This document shows positions 31,812 through 42,887 of a DNA stretch of 64,000 nucleotides, piece by piece (position 1 is the first letter of the stretch; every line of letters begins with the position of its first letter). A program made the position numbers and the translations under genes. Source of the DNA: Parastagonospora avenae f. sp. tritici 18332-5 (Eukaryota > Ascomycota > Dothideomycetes > Pleosporales > Phaeosphaeriaceae); the NCBI GenBank assembly GCA_022559985.1, contig JAFJTR010000011.1:372001-436000 (forward strand), given 5' to 3'. The notes under the pieces were generated by a model. The model was not told the origin of the DNA, made no database searches, and was given only the letters and a program-made list of their open reading frames with translations.

Positions 31812-34800
31812 ATGGCGACCACACTCGATACCCGTCGCATACGGCGATGCACGCCCGCTCAGCTGCGGGATTACTTCAAGGAGACCCAATATGAAGTACC
31901 AGAGGACGTTCGTACGCGTGAAATACTTGACGCCATCGAATCTGGATCTATTGCGCCTTCTCCCACTTTTGCGACATGGCTTGGCGTCACCAAATCACCG
32001 TCTGCTATTCAGTCGGGACTACAACAGACCTTCTCGATCCTTGTGAGAGAGAACTCCATCACACACCTTGGCAAAGCTTTCTGCTCGTCGCGATGGAAGG
32101 ACTTGTCGAATCAGCTGGGTGGTGTACAGGGCTTACTGGACCTGCTAAATGACTTGTCCGTTGCCGAGGTACGCAACACTTGCAAAGCTCTCTCACGATG
32201 TGCGAGAGGAGAAGACCTCATGGAGAAGAGAAGCTTTATTACTGAACTGTTCATGGGCCTGCAACCGCATGTCTTTCCGGACATTACAGTGAAGTCAGCG
32301 GACGGTCGACCGCTTGGGAAACACTATCAACGTCTGATCCCAAGCTGCATAGAGGAGCTGGTAGAGAGAATTGTCTCTGGCGATCTGAAAGGACAGTGGA
32401 AGCCTGCCAAGCATAAACACCTGGTGCAGTACCATCCCGATGTCATGAGGAGGGAACAACTTCAGGCGTTGAACGACAAGACAAAATCCGACATCGACCA
32501 AAAGACATTCCAAGGCCTGCTTACCATCTACCCACAAGACTTGGGCACCATACAAGGCTTCTCTGCCTCCATGAATTTCGCTATGGATCTACTTCGAAAG
32601 TTGAGTGCTAGTGCAGAGAAACTGCTCAGCGACGAGATCTTCATCAACGACTTGGTTCGACCTCTCCTGTCGCGCGCTCTCAAGAAGAAGCTTGAGTGGT
32701 CCACTGTCCGAGAAATTGTCGATCTCACCATCCAGTACCTGGAGACACATCCATCCGCAGGCATGGAAATTAGCATCAGCAAAGGCGACATACGTTACCT
32801 GGTTGCTCAGTGCTGGTCGCATCGGCCAGACATGTTTGAGACGCAGCTCAGAAAGCTGTGCTCAGATTCGGTGTTCGGCACCTCGTCACATGACGACATT
32901 GACGAGTGGAATGAATTCGTGGATGGGATCCCACGGCACCGACGATATGCACTGTTGCGGCTGTGCTTTGCGGAGTCGACCGGACTAGACCTGGATAGCG
33001 ATGAAGATCTTAAGAAGGTCAAGGGAAGCCTCTATGACGAGTTGCTCAACACGCTTAGTCCTCGGGAAGCTCTGGACCTCTTCATACGGCTTCGCGCGGC
33101 AAGAGGAGACGAAAACCTCTTCACTATAACTGTCGGAAACACGATCACGGACATAGAACCGGCCTACAACGTACATGGATCAGATGCTGATTTGTATCAT
33201 GTTGTCCTGCTGGTTCGCAACGGGCAATACGAAGAAGCACGAAACTTCGCAACCACGCAACTTGAAGTGCGCAAGAAGAAGGCAGAGAAAGCCTCAGCTT
33301 CTGAACAGCGTGTATTCTACGCCAAGTCTGCCTTATACTATGGTGTCGCCAGCGGTGATATTCAAGTGTACCAGTCCACGCTGGAATGGACGAAACGTTT
33401 TCTGCGCGATCCGCAGGTACTTCCGTCGCTCTATCCACGGTATGGCTATCCAGGCGAAGTAGTCACTCTTCTGTCCGGCATCCCTACAGACCTTTCCAGC
33501 CCCACAAAGTCTTCGTTACGTAGGGGGATATCTTCAGGCAATGCCACATTGCAGAGCCTGTTCGACACAGCTTGCCTAGCTATACGCGAACCATCATTTC
33601 AGGCGTACAGCTGGGAGGGAATACTGTACTTGTTTCAGCAGGTTGTTTCGGAGCGAATCAAGAAGTCAGATTCAGTGCGCAAATGCCTCTCGGCATCTGA
33701 CGAAGAGATGTACGAGATACTTTGGGCAGACACGCTGGATATGCTGCTTGCTGTGGAGAAGAAAGCGAACCGTCGCGAATCGGTCAGACTGGAGGCCAAC
33801 AGTATATGTGGTCCACTGGGGTGGTTAGGACATCTGAGCAACGTTCCATCCGACTTTGAGCCAGTGACTCCATCGAAGTATACTTATAGGTTTTTCGATA
33901 ACCTCGCCAAGGCTAGAGATAAGTACTGGAGGATGCTACGAGCGACTATTCATCCCGCGACTCTCGGACTCCCAGACCCTCTGCCGCGCGGTTTACCAGC
34001 CCAGTATCTCACGAGTCCATGGATCCTCAGTACACCTGATCTAGAGCATCTCGCGCCGTACATTGCATCTCGCATAGAAGCCGTCGTATTCCAAGATCCA
34101 GTTGCTGCTCTTGATCTTATGGCCGACGACGAGGAATCTATGGAAGCCATGGGAATGTTCGTTGAGAGTTATCAATATGCCTTACGAATCTACATTCCCA
34201 ATTCGTGTAATGAAGATGAGCGTAACAAACGCATCCAGAAAGTATGGGCTCATGCTAGAGGACCCTTGAGTCAAGGTCGGATGGATGACGGAGAAGCAGT
34301 CTGGTGGTGGCGGGAGAAGCCGCCATTTGAACTCCATAAGTACTGGCCCCCATATCAAGAGACGATGAAGCGTAAAGGCATTGTCTGGCCACTGGTACCG
34401 GATGTCGAGGACCCTAGGCAGCCGTGCGAGTGGAATCCTTTCGAAGCTGGGCGGCCAAATCGACCTAAGCGCGATCTCGGAAAGCTGACTTACCTTGATC
34501 TATCTGTCCTCATGATGGACAAAATCCCATCAATATCCCAGATATGGACGAGATCGATGCTGGATGCATATTCACCCACGGTCTCGGCACACGAGGAGGA
34601 CAAGTCTCAACTATGGACCTCTTCGCGTAACATGGGCGAAGGTGGTGTGCTATCCGCTCTGCTCTATCTCGAGATGAAGCACGGAGCGCCCCACGGTCGC
34701 CTTCTAGAGAAGCCTTTCCCCTCTGCCGAGGATGCGCGCTACCCAAGTCTTTACCTCGACGATGGCTTTCAAGGCGACTCTCTGGATGCGTTTAATGCTG

Positions 34801-36749
34801 TGCGGCGCATAAAGGGACATACCGATGCGATCCCTCCTGCTTTGATGCATCTGTCGGCAAAGAATATGATGAGCAATTTGTGGGCCCTAGACCGCGAAGA
34901 GCATGACGATCACTCCATACAAGAGCTAGCTCTTACTCTGCTGATTCGTCTGAGCGAGAGCGACAAGCCCTCTTTGGCTGAAAACTTGGCTCTGCAAACA
35001 ATCATTGGCAGGCCTAAAGCAAGCTCGTGGCACCGTCAGCTGTTGAAGCTGAGTTACCTGCGCAAGCTATCGCACGCAGATGCAAAGACATTTTGCGAAC
35101 GCTTTGCGGAGGCAGTGATTGAGAAGATTCCTACGAAGAAAGAAAAGGAGGAAGATGTGACCGGCGAGGGAGAGAACGCGGACATCTCAGCCAAGTCATT
35201 TGTCAAAGTCACCACAATCAAGTCACTGGCACAGCTGCTCCTCCAAGCAGACTTTGTCGACGAAAAGTTTGCACTCTCGGTGCTTCTGACCCTTCTCGAA
35301 CGAGCTTCCCATCGCGACGTGCGAGTCAACACAGCTCAAGCACTTCTTGGCATCTTCGAGACATGTTCCCCGGAGAAGGCAGAGAAGATTTTGGTGGCCT
35401 TGGAGGGGCTGATACCCATCGCTGGCAACCTGAATGAAAGCAAGCTGGTCACAGAGGAAGAGTGGAACAATACCGAAAAGACGTTGAACTTGCCCGGGAA
35501 TCCGGGCATAGATGACGATCTGGTACTGTTCGAGCTATTTTTCACGCACTTTTCCATCACACCACACACCTCAAAGAGACTCCCTCTTTTCATCGAGCGT
35601 ATACTACTCCCTACGCTTGCTCATCGACAACATCAGATTGCGCGCTGGATCGCGCTGTTCTTAAAGAAATATGGCGTCGAAGGAACTGGTGTTATAGTGC
35701 CACGTGTACCTCAGCGTGCGAGTGTGATCCTTAGGAGCGAAGCTGCTTGTCACCTTCCACGAACCATCCTAGAAGACCTGGTGACCTACATCGAGTTTAA
35801 CATGAGACTTCCCGAACCTATCGCGGCGCTAAATGATAGACTTCGCAGCGATTCTGCCATACGGAAGCGACCAGAAGTTCAGACTTGGTTCGAGCTATTC
35901 GGCTCAGGCACCGACGCTCTTGTCACATTCGCGACTTTTGACATTCTCTCACTATTCGATAGGGGAGCAGAGCTCGAGGAAGACGTGGGGATCACGGCAT
36001 CAGTGATTCAAGAGCAGTATCTCAAAATCTTCGAGGCGGCAGTATGGGCCGATGCACCGCTGCATCAGCGCTTGAACCAAATGCTGCTCAGGCATCTGCT
36101 CAGAGGTACATACCTCAGTCGCCCCTGGTGGCCAACTCATGGCAAGTCCATCGTCTCTCAGATGGTCGCATACGTCGATTCCATCCGCATAGGACCCTGG
36201 CTTACTGATCCCAATCGCAACCCCGCAGTCTTGCCCGACACTTTTCCATGGCAGTTGTTACTGATCGACCTGCCTTTCCCAACCAAAGACTCATCCGGCA
36301 AAGAGTACTGCAAGGACTTCGCGGACCAGCTCTCCACCCTCGTCGACGACATCAGCGAAACAGCGTATCGCGAGAATTTCCAACAAATAAAAGAATTTCT
36401 CGAATTCGACCCTCCGGATTCCAGCAAACGTAAGAGCGTGAAGAGACTTGGCCAGACGACCATCTACGCCACGAAGCGCAATGAGCGGCACGACCAGTAC
36501 ATGAGGAACCGCCTCGTTGTTGCTATGCAATTGGGGAGTCTTGATGAAGAGGGTAGCACGCTTGCGCAGATTCTGAAGGTCGAGGTTGCGAGTTATTTGA
36601 TTATGTTGACGTACACGGACTGGGAGGACGTTGCGGATAAGGCGTTGCGGGATAGGGTGAGGGAGTATGTGGAGGAGTGGAAGCAAAGTGGGTGTGAGCA
36701 GGTTAGAAGGATGGGATATAGATTGAGTTGGGTTGGGGAGAAGGCGTGA
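31812..36749 (+). CDS. Large protein of unknown function, 1645 residues, probable helical-repeat solenoid
   Basis: A long single-exon gene with good ATG context. The protein has no signal peptide and no membrane span. It is rich in amphipathic helices throughout, and the C-terminal half (about 1030-1400) looks like HEAT/ARM-type repeats (SFVKVTTIKSLAQLLLQADF, ALSVLLTLLERASHRDVRVN, TAQALLGIF). A Trp-rich stretch at about 830-860 (GEAVWWWREKPPFELHKYWP) is distinctive. The open frame is uninterrupted over 4.9 kb, so the gene is real. I cannot name a function. It may be a fungal-specific scaffold. Confidence 0.8.
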   Translation: MATTLDTRRIRRCTPAQLRDYFKETQYEVPEDVRTREILDAIESGSIAPSPTFATWLGVTKSPSAIQSGLQQTFSILVRENSITHLGKAFCSSRWKDLSNQLGGVQGLLDLLNDLSVAEVRNTCKALSRCARGEDLMEKRSFITELFMGLQPHVFPDITVKSADGRPLGKHYQRLIPSCIEELVERIVSGDLKGQWKPAKHKHLVQYHPDVMRREQLQALNDKTKSDIDQKTFQGLLTIYPQDLGTIQGFSASMNFAMDLLRKLSASAEKLLSDEIFINDLVRPLLSRALKKKLEWSTVREIVDLTIQYLETHPSAGMEISISKGDIRYLVAQCWSHRPDMFETQLRKLCSDSVFGTSSHDDIDEWNEFVDGIPRHRRYALLRLCFAESTGLDLDSDEDLKKVKGSLYDELLNTLSPREALDLFIRLRAARGDENLFTITVGNTITDIEPAYNVHGSDADLYHVVLLVRNGQYEEARNFATTQLEVRKKKAEKASASEQRVFYAKSALYYGVASGDIQVYQSTLEWTKRFLRDPQVLPSLYPRYGYPGEVVTLLSGIPTDLSSPTKSSLRRGISSGNATLQSLFDTACLAIREPSFQAYSWEGILYLFQQVVSERIKKSDSVRKCLSASDEEMYEILWADTLDMLLAVEKKANRRESVRLEANSICGPLGWLGHLSNVPSDFEPVTPSKYTYRFFDNLAKARDKYWRMLRATIHPATLGLPDPLPRGLPAQYLTSPWILSTPDLEHLAPYIASRIEAVVFQDPVAALDLMADDEESMEAMGMFVESYQYALRIYIPNSCNEDERNKRIQKVWAHARGPLSQGRMDDGEAVWWWREKPPFELHKYWPPYQETMKRKGIVWPLVPDVEDPRQPCEWNPFEAGRPNRPKRDLGKLTYLDLSVLMMDKIPSISQIWTRSMLDAYSPTVSAHEEDKSQLWTSSRNMGEGGVLSALLYLEMKHGAPHGRLLEKPFPSAEDARYPSLYLDDGFQGDSLDAFNAVRRIKGHTDAIPPALMHLSAKNMMSNLWALDREEHDDHSIQELALTLLIRLSESDKPSLAENLALQTIIGRPKASSWHRQLLKLSYLRKLSHADAKTFCERFAEAVIEKIPTKKEKEEDVTGEGENADISAKSFVKVTTIKSLAQLLLQADFVDEKFALSVLLTLLERASHRDVRVNTAQALLGIFETCSPEKAEKILVALEGLIPIAGNLNESKLVTEEEWNNTEKTLNLPGNPGIDDDLVLFELFFTHFSITPHTSKRLPLFIERILLPTLAHRQHQIARWIALFLKKYGVEGTGVIVPRVPQRASVILRSEAACHLPRTILEDLVTYIEFNMRLPEPIAALNDRLRSDSAIRKRPEVQTWFELFGSGTDALVTFATFDILSLFDRGAELEEDVGITASVIQEQYLKIFEAAVWADAPLHQRLNQMLLRHLLRGTYLSRPWWPTHGKSIVSQMVAYVDSIRIGPWLTDPNRNPAVLPDTFPWQLLLIDLPFPTKDSSGKEYCKDFADQLSTLVDDISETAYRENFQQIKEFLEFDPPDSSKRKSVKRLGQTTIYATKRNERHDQYMRNRLVVAMQLGSLDEEGSTLAQILKVEVASYLIMLTYTDWEDVADKALRDRVREYVEEWKQSGCEQVRRMGYRLSWVGEKA

Positions 36750-38303
36750 GCTGCTATCGGATTGGGGGTGGATGGGGTACTAAATAAGAAGCTTGGGTAT
36801 CGCGGCTAAGAGAGTAGTAATGTTTATGAAACGAAAGACCTCTAGAAACTACGCGCGCATTGTGCTAAAATATGTTATTGTATCCGTACATAGCAATCCT
36901 CATTATCACGTGAGCTGCTGATGCACAGGCCTGCAGGTCTGTGCACGGCAGAATTGTATATGTACGCGTTCGTACGATAGATAGAACATCATCAATCTGC
37001 AACAATATACATTCGTAACTTGATCAACCCCACCGTAAAATATTGTACACCCACTTACTGCAACTATCGCGCTGCAGAGGAAGTGCTACTAACATATTGT
37101 GAAATTCCATTGAACGTGGTCAGTATGTTGTCATTTGCAGATACGTTTTGTCAGGTCTGGTGATGTGCTTGCGACGCTAGAGTCACGCGTTCACCAATTG
37201 CAAGAAGGTAAAGACGCAATTATTGATACTAGCAGTGCTTCCTTTCCTAAACTTGCTCACCTCGAGATTCCTGATCTCCATCATTGCTATGCCTATCTTC
37301 GTTATGCTTGTCGTTATACGATCATGGGGACTGAACACAGTTTTCTGGAGAGATGTCGTGACACCAATTTCTGTTTAGCAGGCGTCACGCTCTGAATGTT
37401 GAAGTTGCCCAGGTGACCGTTGGTGTGCCGAGAACTGATATTGAGCAGTTGCTAAGGTGCATGAGTCCAGTGACATCCCACTCCGCAGTAGCGTAGAACT
37501 TACGTTCCATTTGTCTTGTGTCGTATTGCTGTGGTTGCCGGAAGATGATTACTGACGAATGGTTACCGATGAATGTTGACCGATACCTGCTGACTCCGCT
37601 ACTTTGCGCCCGCGGAGGCAGTGGTCGTATGGTCTTTACCATGTTGTGCCTCCACCAGCAAACTTGATTCCATTCGTGTTCCAGCTAATCGAATGATTGC
37701 CTAGTTTCTGGCGTGATCTTGCTAGAAGCGGCTATCTGAAATGTCGCGAAAGAGTGTGACATCAGCCGCATGGGCTCGCCGTTTCAATACAAACATTGGC
37801 GATTGTTTGGAAAGCTTGTTTGTTAGGGAAACTCAACGATGGAGCCTTGCGCGCTTGCGCACCCTGCTCCCCACTTCTAGCACTGCAAAGTTCGATCGCT
37901 ATGCCAACGCGCTACCGCTGGGAATCGTTGGTACTGTGCCTCGACTCCATCCTATATGTGCCGCGGCTCTGAAGCCGCCAGTACCGCACACTAAGGTAGG
38001 AGGTTACTGTCCGCCATGGCTAGGTAATGGTGGACAGTGATGCTATACAGATCCCTCCAGCCCATGTCCGCCAATGCGAAGAAGCATCGAGTCCATGCAG
38101 GCCGATGCCATTGCTGGTTCCGGGTCTTGGTCAGGCAGCGTTTCCATATAAAAGGGCAGTCTTATCCAGAGACCACAAGTTCGAGGACTACTTTATGCTC
38201 CATTGCCCTCATTCGACTTCTTCTGACAAGAATGGCTTCTCTCCCTTCACGGTTTGCTAGATTCAGGCTCTTTGGGCTCTCTGGGACACGTTCGTCGGCA
38301 TAA
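36750..38303. other. Gene-poor region
   Basis: About 1.55 kb without a supported gene. A near-perfect 24-nt palindrome is at 36922-36945. Short frames (for example at 37135-37395) begin at TTG and are not supported. This is the left edge of the accessory half of the window. Confidence 0.45.
36922..36945. repeat. 24-nt imperfect palindrome
   Basis: Reads TGCACAGGCCTGCAGGTCTG then TGCA. The 7-base arms TGCACAG and CTGTGCA pair fully around a CCTGCAGG core with one mismatched pair. It could be a regulator site or a chance hairpin. Confidence 0.6.
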
Positions 38304-39214
38304 GTGTCGAAAATCCCATGTCGGTCCACGATTGCCCAACCCACGAGTCATGCGATTCTCCCATTTCTGTCTGCTTCAAGCCCTGGTATTCCTTACCCTG
38401 GACGGCATCATGGCCTCGAATACTCACCTGCGTCAACATGGATCGACTTCGATCCGTTGGACAAACAATACGAACGAGACACGTGCTTCCGTTGTGAAGT
38501 GACCGTGGCATTCAGCAAAGTTCTACAAAAGCCTGAGCAACGATACTTTCTGGATCTACCGATCGCACACCGACGAATCTTGGGACTGGAAAACGAGCCA
38601 CCGTGGACTCCACTTGCATGCTTCAGTACCCATTTTGAGATCATACTTGCCTTAGCAACATGAAGCCAAGCGTGTTGTTCTGGACAGAGGCGGAATCACA
38701 GGATACTGGGACTGAGGGAGTAGACGCTTCACCAGTGTTTAACGACTACGTCAAAACTGTCGTTCAGCCACTTTTCAAGTACTTTGGCCTGGAGAAGTAC
38801 GGTTACATTCTTCAGAAGATTCCACGCGAAGTTATTGTTAACGGACGTGAGAACTGGGGAGGTGCCTGGGTCTTGGCTGACACCACATCTGCACACTGGC
38901 ACGTGGTCCGTCACGTTTACTTCAACGGCGGGGACGTAGAGCATCAGATTCCGATCACGGGAGAAGCACTTGGAATGCCCGTACTACCGGGCCTTCCTGG
39001 CTACGACATGCGCTATACCATCACCAACACAATAGCAACTCTGGAACTAAGTAAACTCGTACATGAGGAAGTCGCGCCTGTGGTCGCGATGGAATACCGT
39101 GGCTCAGACGACGGGTTGCAGACGGAGTGGTTGAAGAAGCATTTCTTGTGCTGTGAAGCAATAGCGGCGCAACACAACATGCGATTGAAGTTTCAATATC
39201 ACCCATGGGGGTGA
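38304..39214 (+). CDS. Hypothetical protein, 5' end unresolved
   Basis: The firm part is an open frame from ATG 38660 to 39214, 184 residues (MKPSVLFWTEAES...). An upstream stretch at about 38400-38602 in another frame also reads like protein (STWIDFDPLDKQYERD, KPEQRYFLDLPIAHRR). A 53 bp stretch, 38603-38655 (GTGGAC...CTTAG), would join the two in frame, giving PPNMKPSV. The donor is weak. No ATG is found for the upstream exon; the frame begins after a stop at 38301. Either a further exon is missing or the 5' part is decayed. No family is recognised. The boundaries on the left are uncertain. Confidence 0.42.
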
Positions 39215-40317
39215 AGCGGCTTCGAGCAGGTGTGTCTCTGGGTGATGGGGAACATTTTACCTAGGTAGTTCAGGAATTCCATGCGTGTCTTACCTCTGCA
39301 AATCCTATAGAAATTAAACGAACTGCCGTCAAAGCCTTTCCAACTTCCAAGAGTTTTAGAGAAATCTAAGAATATATGCCGCGGTGTTGCAAAGATACCA
39401 CTAGGTTTCGCAATAATTGTTGCTGCTGTACGGGAAGCTGTGCCGATTTGAGTATACGGCGATCGTGAAGGCTGAATAGGTTCAACATCTTTTTGATACA
39501 CTCCCGGGTTGCGACACGCTATTGAACCTATCCACGATTACATTTGATGTGATTTTCTGACCACGGAAGTAATTATAGATCAGATGTAGTACGTGCAAAT
39601 GACTGACACACTTGATGGCGCTTTGCCGTTCGCGACCCAGTGACGTCAGTCCCTGATCACAATCATTCCAATAACATCGTTCTTCAAGTAACTAAAGGTC
39701 GCAGAGAATACGTGTAATCAATGCTTATTCTGAGAAAGAAGCCGTGCAAATCCTCTTGCCAATAAGACGCCTAGCTCCGCACGCCTGAGCAATTCTGTGG
39801 TCATCGGTCGCCGCACATCCAGAAACGAGAAGCGAGTGAGACCCCTTTAAACATTATCTACATCCGGAATGTCTATCCTTGAGGGCTAGTAATCTATATG
39901 CATGAGGAAGAAGCTGAGCATTGTATTGTATGTGGTTCTGGATAATATATGTAGCCGAACGAAGGTGTACTACGTAGTCCAGCAGTGGAGACATGAACCT
40001 GCGGTACGTGATACAAGAGAAAGACCTCAGAACCGTGCTGCTATTCGTATGGTTTGTTGCGGTGATTGGCTCGATTTTTTCGTGTAACATCTCGGACAAT
40101 AGGACTTCGATGTCGTTCTTCGTTCACTTCCACGTCAGCCACACTTTTCCTCACAATTAGATTGACAAAGACAAATTGGACGACAACACGATGAAAGTCC
40201 CAGAAAGATGCAATCGTTCCTACAAATAACACCTTGGGCTTGCCCGCCGCGTTCGCATGCTTCATCGACACACGGATCACCCCCGATTTCAAAACTTAGT
40301 TCTATTGCCAAGTTGTC
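39215..40317. other. Gene-poor region
   Basis: About 1.1 kb, AT-richer than the core regions. No gene seen. One TACCTAGGTA-like word lies near 39259. Confidence 0.45.
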
Positions 40318-41746
40318 ATGGCAGTCCCTACCCGTCCTGCTGTCTTTCTTGATGGCAATGCCCGAACTGCTACTTACCAAAGCGTTGACATTGTTGATGA
40401 GGCGCTTTACAACAGTTTCAGTTTTGTGTACGAAAGAGCCGTTTTTCAAAGGCTTGTCGCAATGCGCCTAGCTTCGATTGCGGATCAGCGTAGGTCAGCT
40501 TTCGAGCAAAGCTTGAAATATGCTTCTAAGCAGAGGATGTTGCTTTCACTAATGGGAACGGTATACAAGTTATGTGGGATACAAAACCGAGGGGTTTCAT
40601 GAAAAAGTGGAAGAGTAAGCCCAGGACGCATAGACCAGTGAAGGATGCGGAGCCGCTAGTAGCTCCAACAGTCTCAGCTCCCACGACTGCTCCAAATATT
40701 CGTAATCAGACAATAGGAGATCGAGAACAGGCACACCCACCCACATATCAAGATCAAACAAACGCAGCTGCGATACATCAAGGTCCTGACAGTCCAGAGA
40801 CTCTTGCTGGTGGGTCGCCCGTATGTGTCTTGAAAAATATTGCACACTGGCTCTCGCCAACTTTAGGCGAGCGTGAGTTCGTTCAGATTGATCTAGGAAA
40901 TAGAGGTTGGAAGTTTGTCACGGTCTTGTATCAGACGGTGCTTGACAAAGAAAAAACAAGAGATAGCCGATCACTACATCCACGCAAAAATGTACTCCTC
41001 TATGTCCGTCCAAATGAGCTTGCAAACATCGAAGATGTGGGTGTCGAGTTTATTGTAACCAGTCGTGTTTTTACTAATTGTTCGCCAGCAACTCGTCGTC
41101 AAACGTGTTGATGTTAGTGGTGGCGATGAAAGATCTCGGGCGAGGAACGAAATCAGGATAAATAAGATTCTGGCTCGGACCAGATGTAGGGTCTTTATAA
41201 GAGGCATATTTGATTTGTTTGTTGCGGACTGTGTATGCACCAAATCATTGGGATGTCACCGTCAAAGCCGAGATCTGGGCTGTAGGCCTCGTCGCCTACA
41301 AGCTCTTGTGGGCAGGAAACGGAACAGACGCAATGGATTAACAGAAGCGCCAGATTATGCAAGACATCCGGGAGTGGAAGACGAGATTGCCCGGTCATGG
41401 GAGCCAGCGCGCTGTGGATATCGGAGGACTTTTTGAAGATCTCGAAGACCACCCAGATATACACAGTTCAGGGCTGATATGTCTCGTCCAGAAATGTCTG
41501 CATTATAGGCCTGAAAGCCGACCAGGGCTTTCTGAGATGAAGAACATAGTCGACGCTCAACTTGGGAGGCTGGACTTAGTGTATGGCGATGAGATCAAGA
41601 AAGTAAAGAAGGCAATCGCCGAGCCCCATAAGGTCTGGTCTAGCGCCGTTGGCGAGCCTGCAAAACGTTTCGCCATTGGTAGTAGATATGATTCACCACG
41701 GAAACGACGAAGGATCAATCTTCACAACAGTAACCTATTGGCATAA
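40318..41746 (+). pseudogene. Protein-kinase-like gene remnant lacking the catalytic core
   Basis: Reading starts at ATG 40318 (MAVPTRPAVFLDGNART). A 53 bp intron-like stretch and a second one of 52 bp (GTGGGT, with ACTAAT near the acceptor) join three frames. The result leads to QLVVKRVDVSGGDERSRARNE, a VAIK-like strand and helix C of a kinase N-lobe. Next readable is the C-lobe: AEIWAVGLVAYKLLWAGN (subdomain IX), then LVQKCLHYRPESRPGLSEM (subdomain XI). The HRD loop, DFG and APE segments, about 100-120 residues, are missing between 41170 and 41245. An in-frame TAA at 41339-41341 follows AMD, where CAA (Gln) is expected. The tail after the lobe runs to 41746 with no break. I call it a pseudogene. 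Confidence 0.6.
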
Positions 41747-41776
41747 CAAGCGATTGTCGATAATTGGGTCGTCACC

Positions 41777-42328
41777 ATGTCCTCCCCTCAGCCCAGTCTC
41801 GCTTCTCAGGCAAGGGTTTTTGATGCCATGACGAACTCCGCAGACAACTCCGACAACGACAAAATTCGGCTCCTCGTCGACGATGAAGACTTGCGGCACT
41901 CTTTTCGTTATCTTCTTTCCTGTCTCAATACCCGAGTAGCTCCGGATGCGCCAGTACATTATGTCAGAGACTGGGGAGAAGCGGAGCAGGAAGCTTTCAT
42001 GTCTGTGCGAGACAGCTTGAGAAAGGGTATACAACACTGGGAGACGGTACAGCAAACGGTACTTCCACCAATTGCCGAAATGATCGCAGAGTTCAGGGAG
42101 AACCGTGCGTATCACGACTTTCAAGAACCGATAAATGTTCTAGAACATGCGGTGAAATGGAGCACAGCCCTGCTGCAACACGATGCAGAACCCAGAACGC
42201 CACTGTTGGAGGAAAAGACTGAGATGCACAGAGGATTCCAGGACTGGATTTTTATACATCCGCATCCTGCTGAGTGTGACTGGCGTAGTGGTATTCGAGA
42301 ACAAAGATTTGCATATTTTCACCAATAG
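41777..42328 (+). CDS. Hypothetical protein, 183 residues
   Basis: A single open frame with ATG in good context (CACCATGTC). The protein is helical and charged with no signal or membrane span: DKIRLLVDDEDLRHSFRYLL, then WGEAEQEAFMSVRDSLRKGI and an aromatic C-terminus (RGFQDWIFIHPHP). I do not recognise a family. It begins 31 bases after the kinase remnant ends, so the two could be old parts of one locus. Codon use and length make it likely real, although decay nearby calls for caution. Confidence 0.55.
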   Translation: MSSPQPSLASQARVFDAMTNSADNSDNDKIRLLVDDEDLRHSFRYLLSCLNTRVAPDAPVHYVRDWGEAEQEAFMSVRDSLRKGIQHWETVQQTVLPPIAEMIAEFRENRAYHDFQEPINVLEHAVKWSTALLQHDAEPRTPLLEEKTEMHRGFQDWIFIHPHPAECDWRSGIREQRFAYFHQ

Positions 42329-42887
42329 CTCCCGTGTAATATATTAATATAAACTTGCCAGTCCTATGTGCCACAATGCGTCAACTTAAGATTTCTGATC
42401 TATTTATTGAGGCAATGAAAGGTAAGCTCGACTCCGCCCAATTGCACGCACATACCTTGAACCTCTTTGCGCAACTCCATATCGTTGTGATTCTTCACTA
42501 GCATTTCAGCCGCCTCTTTCATGTGCTGATGCATTTTCACTATATTTTTCTTCATCATAAATCGAGGGTGAAGCCACGCTAGTGAGGTCTGTAGTCCAAC
42601 ATTCTAGTCACGTTTTGAGACTTGCTGCTCAGCCACGACGGATTCTCTGTATAGGGCATGCACGGACCATGCTTAGCAGGTGTCCACGAGAGACGGAGAC
42701 ACTGCTGGATGCCGTTAGTATATCTCGGGCTTGCTCATAAAATCTGCACCCGAAGATTGCTTCTGATAGCGAGTGAAGTGATTGTTTGTACTGCTATAGC
42801 GAAGCTACCCCATAACAGCCTTTCACTCAATATTAAACCAATACCAAGGTACTACGTCTGCTGTCTACCCATGCCTCTTCAGAACTC
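42329..42887. other. Short intergenic region
   Basis: Downstream of the hypothetical gene and of the MFS transporter, which converge here. AT-rich (for example ATATATTAATATAAAC near 42340). No gene seen. Confidence 0.5.

Noticed and set aside
40135..40449. Cys-rich minus-strand frame over the kinase remnant
   Set aside because: Antisense shadow of the plus-strand coding text; no ATG-led protein.
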